Position numbers and translations under genes: made by a program. 64,000 nucleotides of DNA from contig NZ_JAUQON010000007.1 in assembly GCF_030580955.1 (NCBI RefSeq), positions 124,001 to 188,000 of the forward strand. The letters run 5' to 3'. Under the pieces are notes generated by a model that ran no database searches, was not told the origin of the DNA, and saw nothing but the letters and a program-made list of their open reading frames with translations. Positions 44,163 to 51,773 of this stretch are shown in pieces (position 1 is the stretch's first letter; the number at the start of each line of letters is the position of its first letter). The stretch comes from Hymenobacter convexus. Lineage in GTDB: Bacteria; Bacteroidota; Bacteroidia; Cytophagales; Hymenobacteraceae.

Positions 44163-45695
44163 ATGATTGAATTCTATCTCAACGACCAGCCCATTCGCAC
44201 CAGCGAGGCCCCGGCCAGCGCGTTGCTTGATTTTGTGCGCTACCACGAGCAGCTGAAGGGCACCAAAATCGGCTGCCGCGAGGGCGACTGCGGCGCCTGC
44301 ACCGTGCTGGTGGGCGAACTGGCGGCCGACGGCCAGACCGTGAACTACCAGAGCATGACCAGCTGCCTTACGCCGTTGGGCAACGCCGCCGGCAAGCACA
44401 TCGTCACGGTGGAAGGCATCAACGCGGCCGGCAGCCAGCTCACCCCCGTGCAGCAGGCCATCGTGGACGAGGGCGGTTCGCAGTGCGGCTTCTGCACGGT
44501 AGGCTTCGTGATGTCGCTGACGGGCCACAGCCTGAGCAGCCAGCCCGCCACCGAGAAAAGCACCATCGCCGCCATCGACGGCAACATCTGCCGCTGCACA
44601 GGATATAAATCTTTGGAGCGAGCTGCCGCTCGGCTCACGGCCGAGTTGGAACAGCGCCCGGCGGAAAATGCGCTGGCCTGGCTGAGCGAGAAGCAGTTCG
44701 TACCCGGCTACTTTGCTGACATTCCGGCTAAGCTGGCCGGGCTGCGGGCTACTGCTGCCCAAGTATCCGAAACATCTTCGGGGCCGGAGGGAGCCGCAGC
44801 GAAGGCTGCGGGCTACGTTTCGACCTCGCCCAACGGTCACGCCCAAAACCAAAACGACCAGGGCCACGGCGCCCCGGCGCCCCTCACCCACCCGCTCGTG
44901 GGCGGCGGCACCGACCTGCTGGTGCAGCGCCTCGAAGAGTTGCGCGAGCAGCCGGGCGTGCGGCTGATTTTCGACCAGCCCGGCCGGCGCGGCATCCGCC
45001 ACGAAACCACCGGGCGCGTGGTGCTGGGCGCCGCCACCACGGCCAGCCAGTTGCTCGAATCGAACCTGATGCGCGGCCTGCTGCCCAACCTGCCGCAGTA
45101 CCTGAAACTAGTATCGAGCACGCCCATCCGCAACATGGGCACGGTGGCCGGCAACTTCATCAACGGCTCACCCATCGGGGACCTTACCATCATGTTCCTG
45201 GCCCTGGGCGCGTCTATCACGCTGCTCGACGCAGCCGGCGCCACCCGCGAACTGGCCTTGCCCGACCTCTATCTCGGCTACAAAAAACTGGCGAAAGCCG
45301 CTGACGAGCAGGTTATCGAAATCAGCTTCCCTGCTCCGCTGGCCGGCGACTTCTTCCACTTCGAGAAAGTATCCAAGCGCACCCACCTCGACATCGCCAG
45401 CGTGAATTCCGCCGCCTGGCTGCGCGTCGAAAACGGCCTCATCCAAGCCGCCCGCATCTCGGCGGGTGGCGTGGGGCCGGTGCCGCTGCTGCTGGCCCGC
45501 ACCAGCGCCTTCCTGCAAGGCCGCGAGCTGACGGCCGAAACCGTGAGCGCCGCTAACGCCGTGATGCAAGAGGAAATCAGCCCGATTTCCGACGTGCGCG
45601 GCACTGCCGACTACAAGCGACTGCTGCTGCGTCAGCTGCTGTGGGCGCATTTTCTGGAGTTCGCGCCGGAATTGGCGGTGGATGAATTGATTTAA
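44163..45695 (+). CDS. xdhA: Xanthine dehydrogenase, FeS/FAD subunit
   Basis: A 510-residue protein of the R. capsulatus XdhA layout. Residues 1-80 form a plant-type 2Fe-2S domain (GCREGDCGACTVLVGE plus SCLTPLG). About 90-165 is the second 2Fe-2S domain (QCGFCTVGFVMS, NICRCTGYKSLERA). From about residue 245 comes the FAD domain (PLVGGGTDLLVQRLEELREQ, STPIRNMGTVAGNFINGSPI), then the CO-dehydrogenase-flavin C-terminal domain. It relays electrons from the molybdenum site of XdhB to NAD. A polar linker at about 200-240 contains an in-frame palindromic repeat. The partner xdhB lies 450 bases downstream with a small unknown gene in between. Confidence 0.95.
   Translation: MIEFYLNDQPIRTSEAPASALLDFVRYHEQLKGTKIGCREGDCGACTVLVGELAADGQTVNYQSMTSCLTPLGNAAGKHIVTVEGINAAGSQLTPVQQAIVDEGGSQCGFCTVGFVMSLTGHSLSSQPATEKSTIAAIDGNICRCTGYKSLERAAARLTAELEQRPAENALAWLSEKQFVPGYFADIPAKLAGLRATAAQVSETSSGPEGAAAKAAGYVSTSPNGHAQNQNDQGHGAPAPLTHPLVGGGTDLLVQRLEELREQPGVRLIFDQPGRRGIRHETTGRVVLGAATTASQLLESNLMRGLLPNLPQYLKLVSSTPIRNMGTVAGNFINGSPIGDLTIMFLALGASITLLDAAGATRELALPDLYLGYKKLAKAADEQVIEISFPAPLAGDFFHFEKVSKRTHLDIASVNSAAWLRVENGLIQAARISAGGVGPVPLLLARTSAFLQGRELTAETVSAANAVMQEEISPISDVRGTADYKRLLLRQLLWAHFLEFAPELAVDELI
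44786..44817. repeat. Palindromic repeat fragment inside the xdhA linker
   Basis: GGAGCCGCAGCGAAGGCTGC followed by GGGCTACG. The core AGCCGCAGC / GCTGCGGGCT is self-complementary, and the end matches the GTAGC terminus of the type C and D repeats. It encodes part of the Gly/Ala-rich linker between the second 2Fe-2S domain and the FAD domain. Confidence 0.45.
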
Positions 45696-45720
45696 TATTC
45701 TCCACCTCAACTGCACTCCC

Positions 45721-46125
45721 ATGAACCGCTTCGCTATCCAACGCTTTCTGTGGGGCGAATCACGATACTTTAAAAGAGGAAGCAAGCCCCTTTTGGCTGT
45801 TGCTCTACTGGCTGGATTAGCTTATTGGTTATTGCCTACACCAATATCCCACTACGAAGAAGTGAGTCGGGGAACAGTATTGGCCCAGCAACTGGACGCT
45901 TTCTATCGCCAACACCACACATTACCTGCCACAAATGACTGGGCGCTTCTAAAACAGCTAGGCTTCACGGAAGCCGAGTTGAATGCAGCCAACCCGGAAT
46001 ACCACCATCTTGCCAGCGACGCTTACGAATTAACCTTTGTTAAAGGCTTCGACGGCCCTTACCTGATGTGGAATTCGCGGGAGCGTAGCTGGAAATCGGG
46101 TTTCCCCACCCTACCCGTTCGTTAA
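45721..46125 (+). CDS. Small single-pass membrane protein of unknown function
   Basis: A 134-residue protein. One membrane segment is visible (KPLLAVALLAGLAYWLLPTP, about 22-41) after a basic N-terminus, so the C-terminal 90 residues should be periplasmic. No family is recognised. The segment YEEVSRGTVLAQQLDAFYRQ and the later WNSRERSWKSGFP resemble small exported proteins of Bacteroidota only in general style. It sits exactly between xdhA (25 bases) and xdhB (20 bases) on the same strand, splitting a conserved gene pair, and its base composition is visibly more AT-rich than both. Probably a later insertion that is co-transcribed. Confidence 0.7.
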   Translation: MNRFAIQRFLWGESRYFKRGSKPLLAVALLAGLAYWLLPTPISHYEEVSRGTVLAQQLDAFYRQHHTLPATNDWALLKQLGFTEAELNAANPEYHHLASDAYELTFVKGFDGPYLMWNSRERSWKSGFPTLPVR

Positions 46126-46145
46126 TATTTGCTTTAGTTCTCGCC

Positions 46146-48437
46146 ATGAACCACCTCGACCCCAACCGCCACGTGCGCGGCGAATCGCAGTACCTCGACG
46201 ACGTGCCCGTGCAGCAGGGCACCCTGTTTGCGGCCGTATTTGAAAGCCCGCTGGCCCACGGCGTGCTCAAAAGCCTCGATTTCAGCGCCGCGCTCACGGC
46301 GCCCGGCGTGGTGCGCGTGCTCACGGCCCAGGACATTCCCGGCGAGAACCAGATTGGCGGCATTGTGCCCGATGAGCCGCTGCTGGCCGAGGGGCATGTG
46401 CATTTTCGGGGGCAGCCGGTGGCGCTGGTGCTGGCCCGCACCGAGGCGCAGGCCCACGCTGCCCTCAAGCTCATCAAGGTCGAAATCGACCCGCTGCCCA
46501 TCATCACCGACCCGCGGGTGGCGGCGTCGCAGGGCGAGTTCATCGTACCGCCGCGCACCTTTAAAATCGGTGATTCGGCGGCGGCCTGGGCTACTTGCGC
46601 GCACGTGTTTGAGGGCGTGGCCGAGAACGGCGGGCAGGAGCATTTGTACATCGAAACGCAGGGCGCCTACGCCTTCCCCACCGAGATGGGCGGCGTGCGG
46701 ATGATTTCCTCGACGCAGGGGCCGACGGCCGTGCAGCGCCACACGGCCGTGGTGCTGGGCCTGGGCATGCACCAGGTGGAAGTGGACGTGACGCGCCTCG
46801 GCGGCGGTTTCGGCGGCAAGGAAGACCAGGCCACGCCCTGGGGCGCCCTGGCCGCGCTGGGCGCCTTCATCACCAAGAAGCCGGTGAAGCTGGTGCTCGA
46901 CCGCATGGCCGACATGCGCATGACCGGCAAGCGCCACCCCTACTCGTCCGATTTCAAAATCGGCTTCGATGCCGACCTGAAAATCGTGGCCTACGAAGTC
47001 ACGTTCTACCAGAACGCGGGCGCGGCGGCCGACCTCTCGCCGGCCGTGATGGAGCGCACGCTCTTCCACGCCACCAACGCCTATTTCGTGCCCAACGTGA
47101 CGGCCACGGCCTTTTCGTGCCGCACTAACCTGCCGCCCAACACGGCCTTCCGGGGCTTCGGCGGGCCGCAGGGCATGTTCGTGATAGAGTCGGCCCTGGC
47201 CAAGGCGGCCGAGGAGCTGGGCCTGCCCACCCACGAGCTGCAGCGGCGCAACCTGCTGCGCGAGGGCGACCTGTTCTCGTACCGGCAGGCGGCCGAAATG
47301 TGCCACGCCGAGCAGGCCTGGGACACGGCCGCCCGCGAGTTCGACCTGGCCGGCATGCGGGCCGAAGTCGACCAGTTCAATCAAACCCATAAGCTGAAGA
47401 AGAAGGGCTTCGCGGTGATGCCCATCTGCTTCGGCATCTCGTTCACCAAAACGCCCATGAACCAGACGCGGGCGCTGGTGCACATCTACTCCGACGGCTC
47501 GGTGGGCATCAGCACGGGCGCGGTGGAGATGGGCCAGGGCGTGAACACGAAAATCGCGCAGGTGGCGGCCCGCACGCTGGGCATCTCGATTTCGCGCATC
47601 AAAATCGAAACCACCAACACCACCCGCGTGGCCAACACCTCCCCCAGCGCCGCCAGCGCCACCGCCGACCTCAACGGCAAGGCCACCGAAATGGCCTGCG
47701 CCGCCCTGCGCCAGCGCCTGCTCGAGCACGCCAGCACCGAGTACACGCTCAACTACGAGGGCCTCGAAATCCACGACGAGCAGGTGCTGGCCGCCGGCGT
47801 GCCCGCCGATACCAACTGGGAGAAGCTGGTGTCGTCGGCCTTCTGGAAGCGCGTGGCCCTCACCGAAAACGCCCACTACGCCACCCCCGACCTGCATTTC
47901 GACGCCACCGTGAACCAGGGCCACCCCTTCGCCTACCACGTGTACGGCACGGCCCTCACCAGCGTAACGGTGGACTGCCTGCGCGGCACCTACACTGTGG
48001 ATGCCCTGCGCATTGCCCACGATTTCGGCCAGAGCTTCAACGAAGTCATCGACCGGGGCCAGATTGAGGGCGGCGCGGTGCAGGGCATCGGCTGGATGAC
48101 CATGGAAGAAGTGGCCTACAACGCCGAGGGCCGCCTGCTCAGCAACTCGCTCAACAGCTACAAAATCCCCGACATCTACGCCGCCCCCCGGGTGCTCGAC
48201 GTGCATTTCCTCGACACGCCGGGCCACCCCAAGGCCATCCTGCGCTCCAAGGCCGTGGGCGAGCCGCCGCTCATGTACGGCATCGGCACCTACTTCGCCC
48301 TGCGCGACGCGGTGCGGGCCTTCCAGGGCCACACAGCGCTGCCGTTTTCCGCGCCGATGACGCCGGAAAAGGTTCTAGTGAGCTTGTACCCGGAGTTTTC
48401 TCATGAACCCACGCCTGCGGTGGCATCTGTTAATTAG
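46146..48437 (+). CDS. xdhB: Xanthine dehydrogenase, molybdopterin-binding subunit
   Basis: A 763-residue protein matching XdhB. Molybdopterin contacts are visible at GGGFGGKEDQ (about 220), FRGFGGPQG (with the substrate-orienting Arg) and GAVEMGQGVNTK. The catalytic Glu is in AVGEPPLMYGIG near residue 712. The enzyme hydroxylates hypoxanthine and xanthine to urate. The start at 46146 (MNHLDPNRHVRGESQYLDDV) aligns with the family. Together with XdhA and the chaperone XdhC at 57667 the enzyme is complete. The next gene begins only 8 bases after the stop. Confidence 0.95.
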   Translation: MNHLDPNRHVRGESQYLDDVPVQQGTLFAAVFESPLAHGVLKSLDFSAALTAPGVVRVLTAQDIPGENQIGGIVPDEPLLAEGHVHFRGQPVALVLARTEAQAHAALKLIKVEIDPLPIITDPRVAASQGEFIVPPRTFKIGDSAAAWATCAHVFEGVAENGGQEHLYIETQGAYAFPTEMGGVRMISSTQGPTAVQRHTAVVLGLGMHQVEVDVTRLGGGFGGKEDQATPWGALAALGAFITKKPVKLVLDRMADMRMTGKRHPYSSDFKIGFDADLKIVAYEVTFYQNAGAAADLSPAVMERTLFHATNAYFVPNVTATAFSCRTNLPPNTAFRGFGGPQGMFVIESALAKAAEELGLPTHELQRRNLLREGDLFSYRQAAEMCHAEQAWDTAAREFDLAGMRAEVDQFNQTHKLKKKGFAVMPICFGISFTKTPMNQTRALVHIYSDGSVGISTGAVEMGQGVNTKIAQVAARTLGISISRIKIETTNTTRVANTSPSAASATADLNGKATEMACAALRQRLLEHASTEYTLNYEGLEIHDEQVLAAGVPADTNWEKLVSSAFWKRVALTENAHYATPDLHFDATVNQGHPFAYHVYGTALTSVTVDCLRGTYTVDALRIAHDFGQSFNEVIDRGQIEGGAVQGIGWMTMEEVAYNAEGRLLSNSLNSYKIPDIYAAPRVLDVHFLDTPGHPKAILRSKAVGEPPLMYGIGTYFALRDAVRAFQGHTALPFSAPMTPEKVLVSLYPEFSHEPTPAVASVN

Positions 48438-48445
48438 CCAGCCTA

Positions 48446-48838
48446 ATGTGGCGCTGGTTAACAGAATGGCTGCGGCCTTCGCCCCGTAAATCATCCATTG
48501 AATGGAGAGGCAATGTCATCATTTTTTCGATTGGGAAGGACTACGACATAGAAAAACTCTCCGAAGTAATGACGCTTTATTATTCGGAAGCCATTAAAAA
48601 AGCGACCAATATCATCGTCGATATTGGTGAATTGACTTCCATCAATGTAATGGGTTCGGAGATTTTAATGCTCAAGGAAAAGCTGGCGAATCAAAGCCCT
48701 TACAACTTGGTTTTTTGTGGCCTCAAGCCTGAAACAAAGACAATATTTGAAATAATTGACCCTAAAGAAGCATTTGGGAAATTGGTCAGTTTCAATTCTG
48801 TCGGCGAGGCACTTATTTTTTTGAGTTCAGTTCATTAG
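48446..48838 (+). CDS. Small STAS-like protein
   Basis: A 130-residue protein, AT-rich. After about 15 residues the pattern beta-alpha-beta fits a STAS domain: NVIIFSIGKDYDIEKLSEVM, then TNIIVDIGELTSINVMGSEI, where the Ser of the SpoIIAA phosphorylation loop would be Ser65 or Gly/Ser69-70, and YNLVFCGLKPETKTIFEIID. STAS proteins act as anti-anti-sigma factors or regulatory modules. No cognate kinase or sigma factor is nearby. It is 8 bases behind xdhB, so it is probably on the same transcript, but its composition marks it as foreign to the operon. Confidence 0.6.
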   Translation: MWRWLTEWLRPSPRKSSIEWRGNVIIFSIGKDYDIEKLSEVMTLYYSEAIKKATNIIVDIGELTSINVMGSEILMLKEKLANQSPYNLVFCGLKPETKTIFEIIDPKEAFGKLVSFNSVGEALIFLSSVH

Positions 48839-48887
48839 CTGAATGCGTCAAGGACATACGCTGTGATAGAAATCTAAAAAAGCAACA

Positions 48888-49409
48888 GTGGCATCAGTAG
48901 CTTCAGGCTTCAACAAAATATCTGCGATATTAAAGTGTACAATTCTGCCAGCATTTTACTTCCTTGTTGCGGCGACACTTACAAACTGCTTCAATATGCA
49001 AAAGACGGAACAATTTGAACCAGAGAATAAGTGGTTCAAGCTAATTTACCCAGCATCTTGGCAAATAGAATCCGAAGACGATATCTACACCTTCACAGAA
49101 GCACACGACCCAAGTTGGGCATTCCAAATATCCGCGTACCGAGCTACGCATGACACAATACCAGATTTTAGCATTAGTGAGGAATTACAGAACACCATCG
49201 AAAGTCATCCTACAGCGAAAATAATTTCTTTACCGAATCGAAAAGCTGTTTACTATACCGAACGCAAAGGCTCTTCTTTGCTGCAAATCTGGATAATTGG
49301 CGGAAAAAGGTGCAAAGCTTTTTGCAGTTATACAGCCGATACGCCAGCGCCAAAAAACGCGAATTTTAACGCTTCTCAACAAGCAGTTAATTCAATGGAA
49401 ATTCAGTAA
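48888..49409 (+). CDS. Secreted or membrane-anchored protein of unknown function (DUF3805-like)
   Basis: A 173-residue protein using a GTG start at 48888; the next in-frame ATG is inside the hydrophobic region's end. A hydrophobic segment (ILPAFYFLVAATLTNCF) acts as signal anchor, possibly a lipoprotein at NCF. The exported part WFKLIYPASWQIESEDDIYT, then FTEAHDPSWAFQISAYRATH, resembles DUF3805-type proteins that share a YPxxW...Y-T-F pattern. Function unknown. AT-rich like its upstream neighbour, 49 bases away, and followed by a strong terminator that ends the xdh transcript. Confidence 0.6.
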   Translation: MASVASGFNKISAILKCTILPAFYFLVAATLTNCFNMQKTEQFEPENKWFKLIYPASWQIESEDDIYTFTEAHDPSWAFQISAYRATHDTIPDFSISEELQNTIESHPTAKIISLPNRKAVYYTERKGSSLLQIWIIGGKRCKAFCSYTADTPAPKNANFNASQQAVNSMEIQ

Positions 49410-49427
49410 CCATGAATAATAGAAACA

Positions 49428-49463
49428 GAAAGAGGCTGAAGCTCCCGTAGCTTCAGCCTCTTC
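49428..49463 (+). terminator. Terminator closing the xdh operon
   Basis: GAAAGAGGCTGAAGCT pairs with AGCTTCAGCCTCTT over a 5-base loop. It begins 19 bases after the stop codon at 49409. The 3' side is T-containing (TTCTCGTTTC) but lacks a perfect T run. Confidence 0.75.
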
Positions 49464-49560
49464 TCGTTTCTGCCGCAGCTCAGGGCTTTGGGGAAGGAGT
49501 TGGGCGGGCCGGCTATCGGGCCGAACACTGGTTGGCAGGCGGCCGAGCGCGGCAGCCGGT

Positions 49561-49568
49561 TACTTTTG
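49561..49568 (+). promoter_or_regulatory. -7 promoter element of a small transcription unit
   Basis: TACTTTTG, an exact TAnnTTTG match. The nearest TTG upstream (49532) is 26 bases away, too far for a standard -33. A hairpin GAAGCCC..CGGTG/CACCG..GGGCTTC at 49619-49650 lies in the leader of the following small ORF. Confidence 0.45.
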
Positions 49569-49688
49569 CCCTACCGCACGGTTTTTCCACCTCACCACAC
49601 GGCTGCCCCTGAAAAGGTGAAGCCCCCGGTGTTGGAGCACCGAGGGCTTCGAAGAAGAAGGTGGAATAAGCACCTAATTCTCGGTCCA

Positions 49689-49838
49689 ATGAGAAAAAAT
49701 CGTGCGGCGAAGATACGGCGGAAAGTCGTTCTTCGTAAACCCATACCACCAACGCCCGAAAAAGGTTTCTGGTGGTGGCTGGTTCTGGAAACGGTCAAGG
49801 TGGCGCTAGCCGCCGCGGCCCGACACTGGATAAGCTAA
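49689..49838 (+). CDS. Possible 49-residue basic membrane peptide
   Basis: Starting MRKNRAAKIRRKVVLRKPIP and ending WWWLVLETVKVALAAAARHW, this short ORF has a strongly basic head and a hydrophobic tail, as in membrane-associated small proteins. It has a -7 promoter element 121 bases upstream, a hairpin in the leader and a strong terminator 9 bases after its stop. The frame is open further upstream to 49488, but that part looks non-coding. No homologue is recognised; it could equally be a non-coding RNA gene with a chance ORF. Confidence 0.4.
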   Translation: MRKNRAAKIRRKVVLRKPIPPTPEKGFWWWLVLETVKVALAAAARHWIS

Positions 49839-49846
49839 CGGGTTGG

Positions 49847-49884
49847 CAGGGGGCGACGCCTCGCGGCGTCGCCCCCTGTTTTTT
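49847..49884 (+). terminator. Terminator after the 49-residue ORF
   Basis: A perfect 14-bp stem (CAGGGGGCGACGCC / GGCGTCGCCCCCTG) with loop TCGC and a run of six T. The T run overlaps the stop codon of the convergent DUF6986 gene. Confidence 0.85.
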
Positions 49885-51322
49885 AGTGCGCCGCCTTAGC
49901 CCGCCGGCCCTGCAAAATGCGGTAGAAAGAGCGGGTCTGCACCTCTTCCAGGGTGAGGCCGGTGGCCAGGATTTCCTCTTCCGAAATCGCGCCGCAGTTC
50001 AGGGCTTTCAGGAAGAAATTGAGCAGGCCCTGGCCGGTGGCGGCGTCGTCGAAAATGTCGCCCGTGAGGGTGGAAATGGCGGCGCGCTCCACGAAAGTTT
50101 TCAGGCGGAACACCGCGTCGTCGTAGCTGCTCAGGAAGAAATTGTAGGTGGCGGCGTAGCGCATCGGCAGCTGCGCGGGGTTCAGGTCCCAGCCTTGGTA
50201 GAAGCCGTTGATGAGCGAGTGCGTGCTGTGGTGGTAGGCCTGGCGCCAGGCGTTGTGCACCGACTCACGGTTTTCGCGCAACTGGGCAAACGTCAGGTTG
50301 TCGCCGCGGTGCGGGCCGATGGGCATCACGTTGGTGGCCCCGTCGGAGAGGAAAATGCCGGTGCCGCCCAGCGCCACCTTGGTCATGTGGTGGGCGAAGT
50401 CGTTCACAGGGTGGCCCATGGTCTGGTACTTGGCCGTAATGCCGCAACTGGCGGTGTAATCGTAGGTACCGAAGTGAGCCGCGATGCAGCGTCCCTCGCT
50501 GGCCCGGATGATGCGCATGAGCGGGTTGCGCCCCTCCTCGTCCATGATGATTTGCGTGGCCTCCACCATCGTTTCCATTTTGAGGGTGCCGGGGGCCAGG
50601 CCGCTGGCCTTTTCCAGCAGCTCAAACAGGCGCACCATTGTCGTCATCTGCTCGGGGATGGTCACCTTGGGCAGCATCACCACGAAGTTGTCGGGCAGCT
50701 GGCCGCCGGTTTCGGCCAGCAGCGTGGTCAGGAAAATATCCAGCGTGCGTACGCCGCGCTGCTTGAGGTCTTCGGTGAAGGGCTTGATGCGAATGCCGAT
50801 AAAGGGCGACAGTGTGCCCTGTTGCATGCCCTTGGCTACTTCCTTGGCGGCGCGCACGGCGGTTTCGTCCTCTTCAGCATCGGGCCGGTTGCCGAAGCCA
50901 TCCTCGAAATCGACGCGGAAGTCTTCCACGGCCTCGCGCTTCAGCTTGGCCACAATCTTATTGTAGACCGAGTAGGCCAGCCAAGCGGGCTCCTGCTTGC
51001 GGTCCTCGGGGCTCATGGCGTCGAGCTTGGCGGTGAGGGCGGCCACGTCGACCTCCAGGTGCGGCAGGTGTTCGTGGTTTTTGAATTGCAGCGCGCGGGC
51101 CAGCTCCACGAAGTTGGGCGCGTAGGTGAGCAGGTTGTTGAGGGCGATTTCGCCCATACGTACGCAGGTATCGGCCTTGAAGAGGTTGGCGCCGCCGTAC
51201 ACGGTGTGCACGGGCTGGCGGTCGGGCCGGTCGCCGGGGTAGGTCTGCTGGAACTTAATGTTGGCCGCGCCCAGCTGGTTGAGCAGGGCGGCTTTGTCGG
51301 ATTCGGGTAGGCTGAGTTTCAT
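49883..51322 (-). CDS. DUF6986 protein, HpcH/HpaI aldolase / citrate-lyase-beta-like
   Basis: A 479-residue protein. Its core follows the HpcH/HpaI (citrate lyase beta, malyl-CoA lyase) TIM barrel in order: DFEDGFG (138-144), GIRIKPF (176-182), VVMLPKV (214-220), KMETMVEA (248-255, candidate metal-binding Glu) and HFGTYDYTASCGI (283-295, candidate metal-binding Asp). Relatives of that fold cleave or join C-C bonds with glyoxylate, pyruvate or acyl-CoA. The HFGTYDYTASC signature is what I recall for DUF6986, whose function is unsettled; some databases label it aldolase or phosphoenolpyruvate kinase. It is the last gene of the leftward allantoin/urate operon, suggesting a role on ureidoglycolate or glyoxylate. 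It is not a classical malate synthase. Confidence 0.75.
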   Translation of the reverse strand: MKLSLPESDKAALLNQLGAANIKFQQTYPGDRPDRQPVHTVYGGANLFKADTCVRMGEIALNNLLTYAPNFVELARALQFKNHEHLPHLEVDVAALTAKLDAMSPEDRKQEPAWLAYSVYNKIVAKLKREAVEDFRVDFEDGFGNRPDAEEDETAVRAAKEVAKGMQQGTLSPFIGIRIKPFTEDLKQRGVRTLDIFLTTLLAETGGQLPDNFVVMLPKVTIPEQMTTMVRLFELLEKASGLAPGTLKMETMVEATQIIMDEEGRNPLMRIIRASEGRCIAAHFGTYDYTASCGITAKYQTMGHPVNDFAHHMTKVALGGTGIFLSDGATNVMPIGPHRGDNLTFAQLRENRESVHNAWRQAYHHSTHSLINGFYQGWDLNPAQLPMRYAATYNFFLSSYDDAVFRLKTFVERAAISTLTGDIFDDAATGQGLLNFFLKALNCGAISEEEILATGLTLEEVQTRSFYRILQGRRAKAAH

Positions 51323-51338
51323 GGTGGGAATTGGCGGG

Positions 51339-51430
51339 ATGTAGCGCGAAGCTCCCGCTTCGCGTATCGTTGAACGGTAATCGTTGTAATGGCGCGGCCG
51401 AAATGCGAAGCGGGAGCTTCGCGCTACATC
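51339..51430. repeat. Inverted repeat, type D, before the DUF6986 gene
   Basis: GATGTAGCGCGAAGCTCCCG at left and ...GGGAGCTTCGCGCTACATC at right. Each arm also contains the hairpin GCGAAGC-TCCC-GCTTCGC. It shares the TGTAGCG ends with type C. Located between uraH and the DUF6986 gene. Confidence 0.85.
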
Positions 51431-51434
51431 GTTT

Positions 51435-51773
51435 TCAGGAGCCGCGGTAAGTAGAATAGCCGAACGGGTTCAGCAGCAGCGGCACGTGGTAATGGGCATT
51501 TTCGGCCACGTTGAACACAATTTCCACGAAGGGGTAAAAATTTGCTGTGCCGTTTTGCGCGAAATACTCTTGGGTGTAGAATTTCATTTTATACACGCCC
51601 AATTCCACCTGTTTTTCTTTCGGCAATAAATCCGGAATGCGGCCGTCGGCATTGGTTTTGCCGCGCGCAATTTCCTGCCAATTATCGCCTACTTGTTGTA
51701 GCAGCGCAATACTGACATTGGCCGCCGGCTTGCCCTTGGTGGTATCGAGAATGTGAGTGGTTATCTGGCTCAT
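51435..51773 (-). CDS. uraH: 5-hydroxyisourate hydrolase
   Basis: A 112-residue transthyretin-related protein. ITTHILDTTKGKPAANVSI carries the first active-site His; the Arg lies in NADGRIPDLL; the second His in AHYHVPLLLNPFGYSTYRGS, which ends with the YRGS signature of the hydrolase that distinguishes it from transthyretin. It hydrolyses 5-hydroxyisourate, the product of PuuD, to OHCU. It overlaps uraD by 4 bases (ATGA), so the two are translationally coupled. The product of this step is the substrate of UraD. Confidence 0.95.
   Translation of the reverse strand: MSQITTHILDTTKGKPAANVSIALLQQVGDNWQEIARGKTNADGRIPDLLPKEKQVELGVYKMKFYTQEYFAQNGTANFYPFVEIVFNVAENAHYHVPLLLNPFGYSTYRGS

Noticed and set aside
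46134..48332. 732-residue minus-strand ORF opposite xdhB
   Set aside because: Antisense shadow of a gene whose molybdopterin motifs are all present on the plus strand.
49488..49838. 116-residue reading of the small ORF with an early start
   Set aside because: The first 67 codons run across the promoter and the leader hairpin; only the last 49 codons follow the promoter, so the short form is preferred and even that is uncertain.
49883..51322. DUF6986 protein considered as malate synthase
   Set aside because: The length and motif order do not match malate synthase A or G; the HFGTYDYTASC signature points to a separate family, though the fold may be related.
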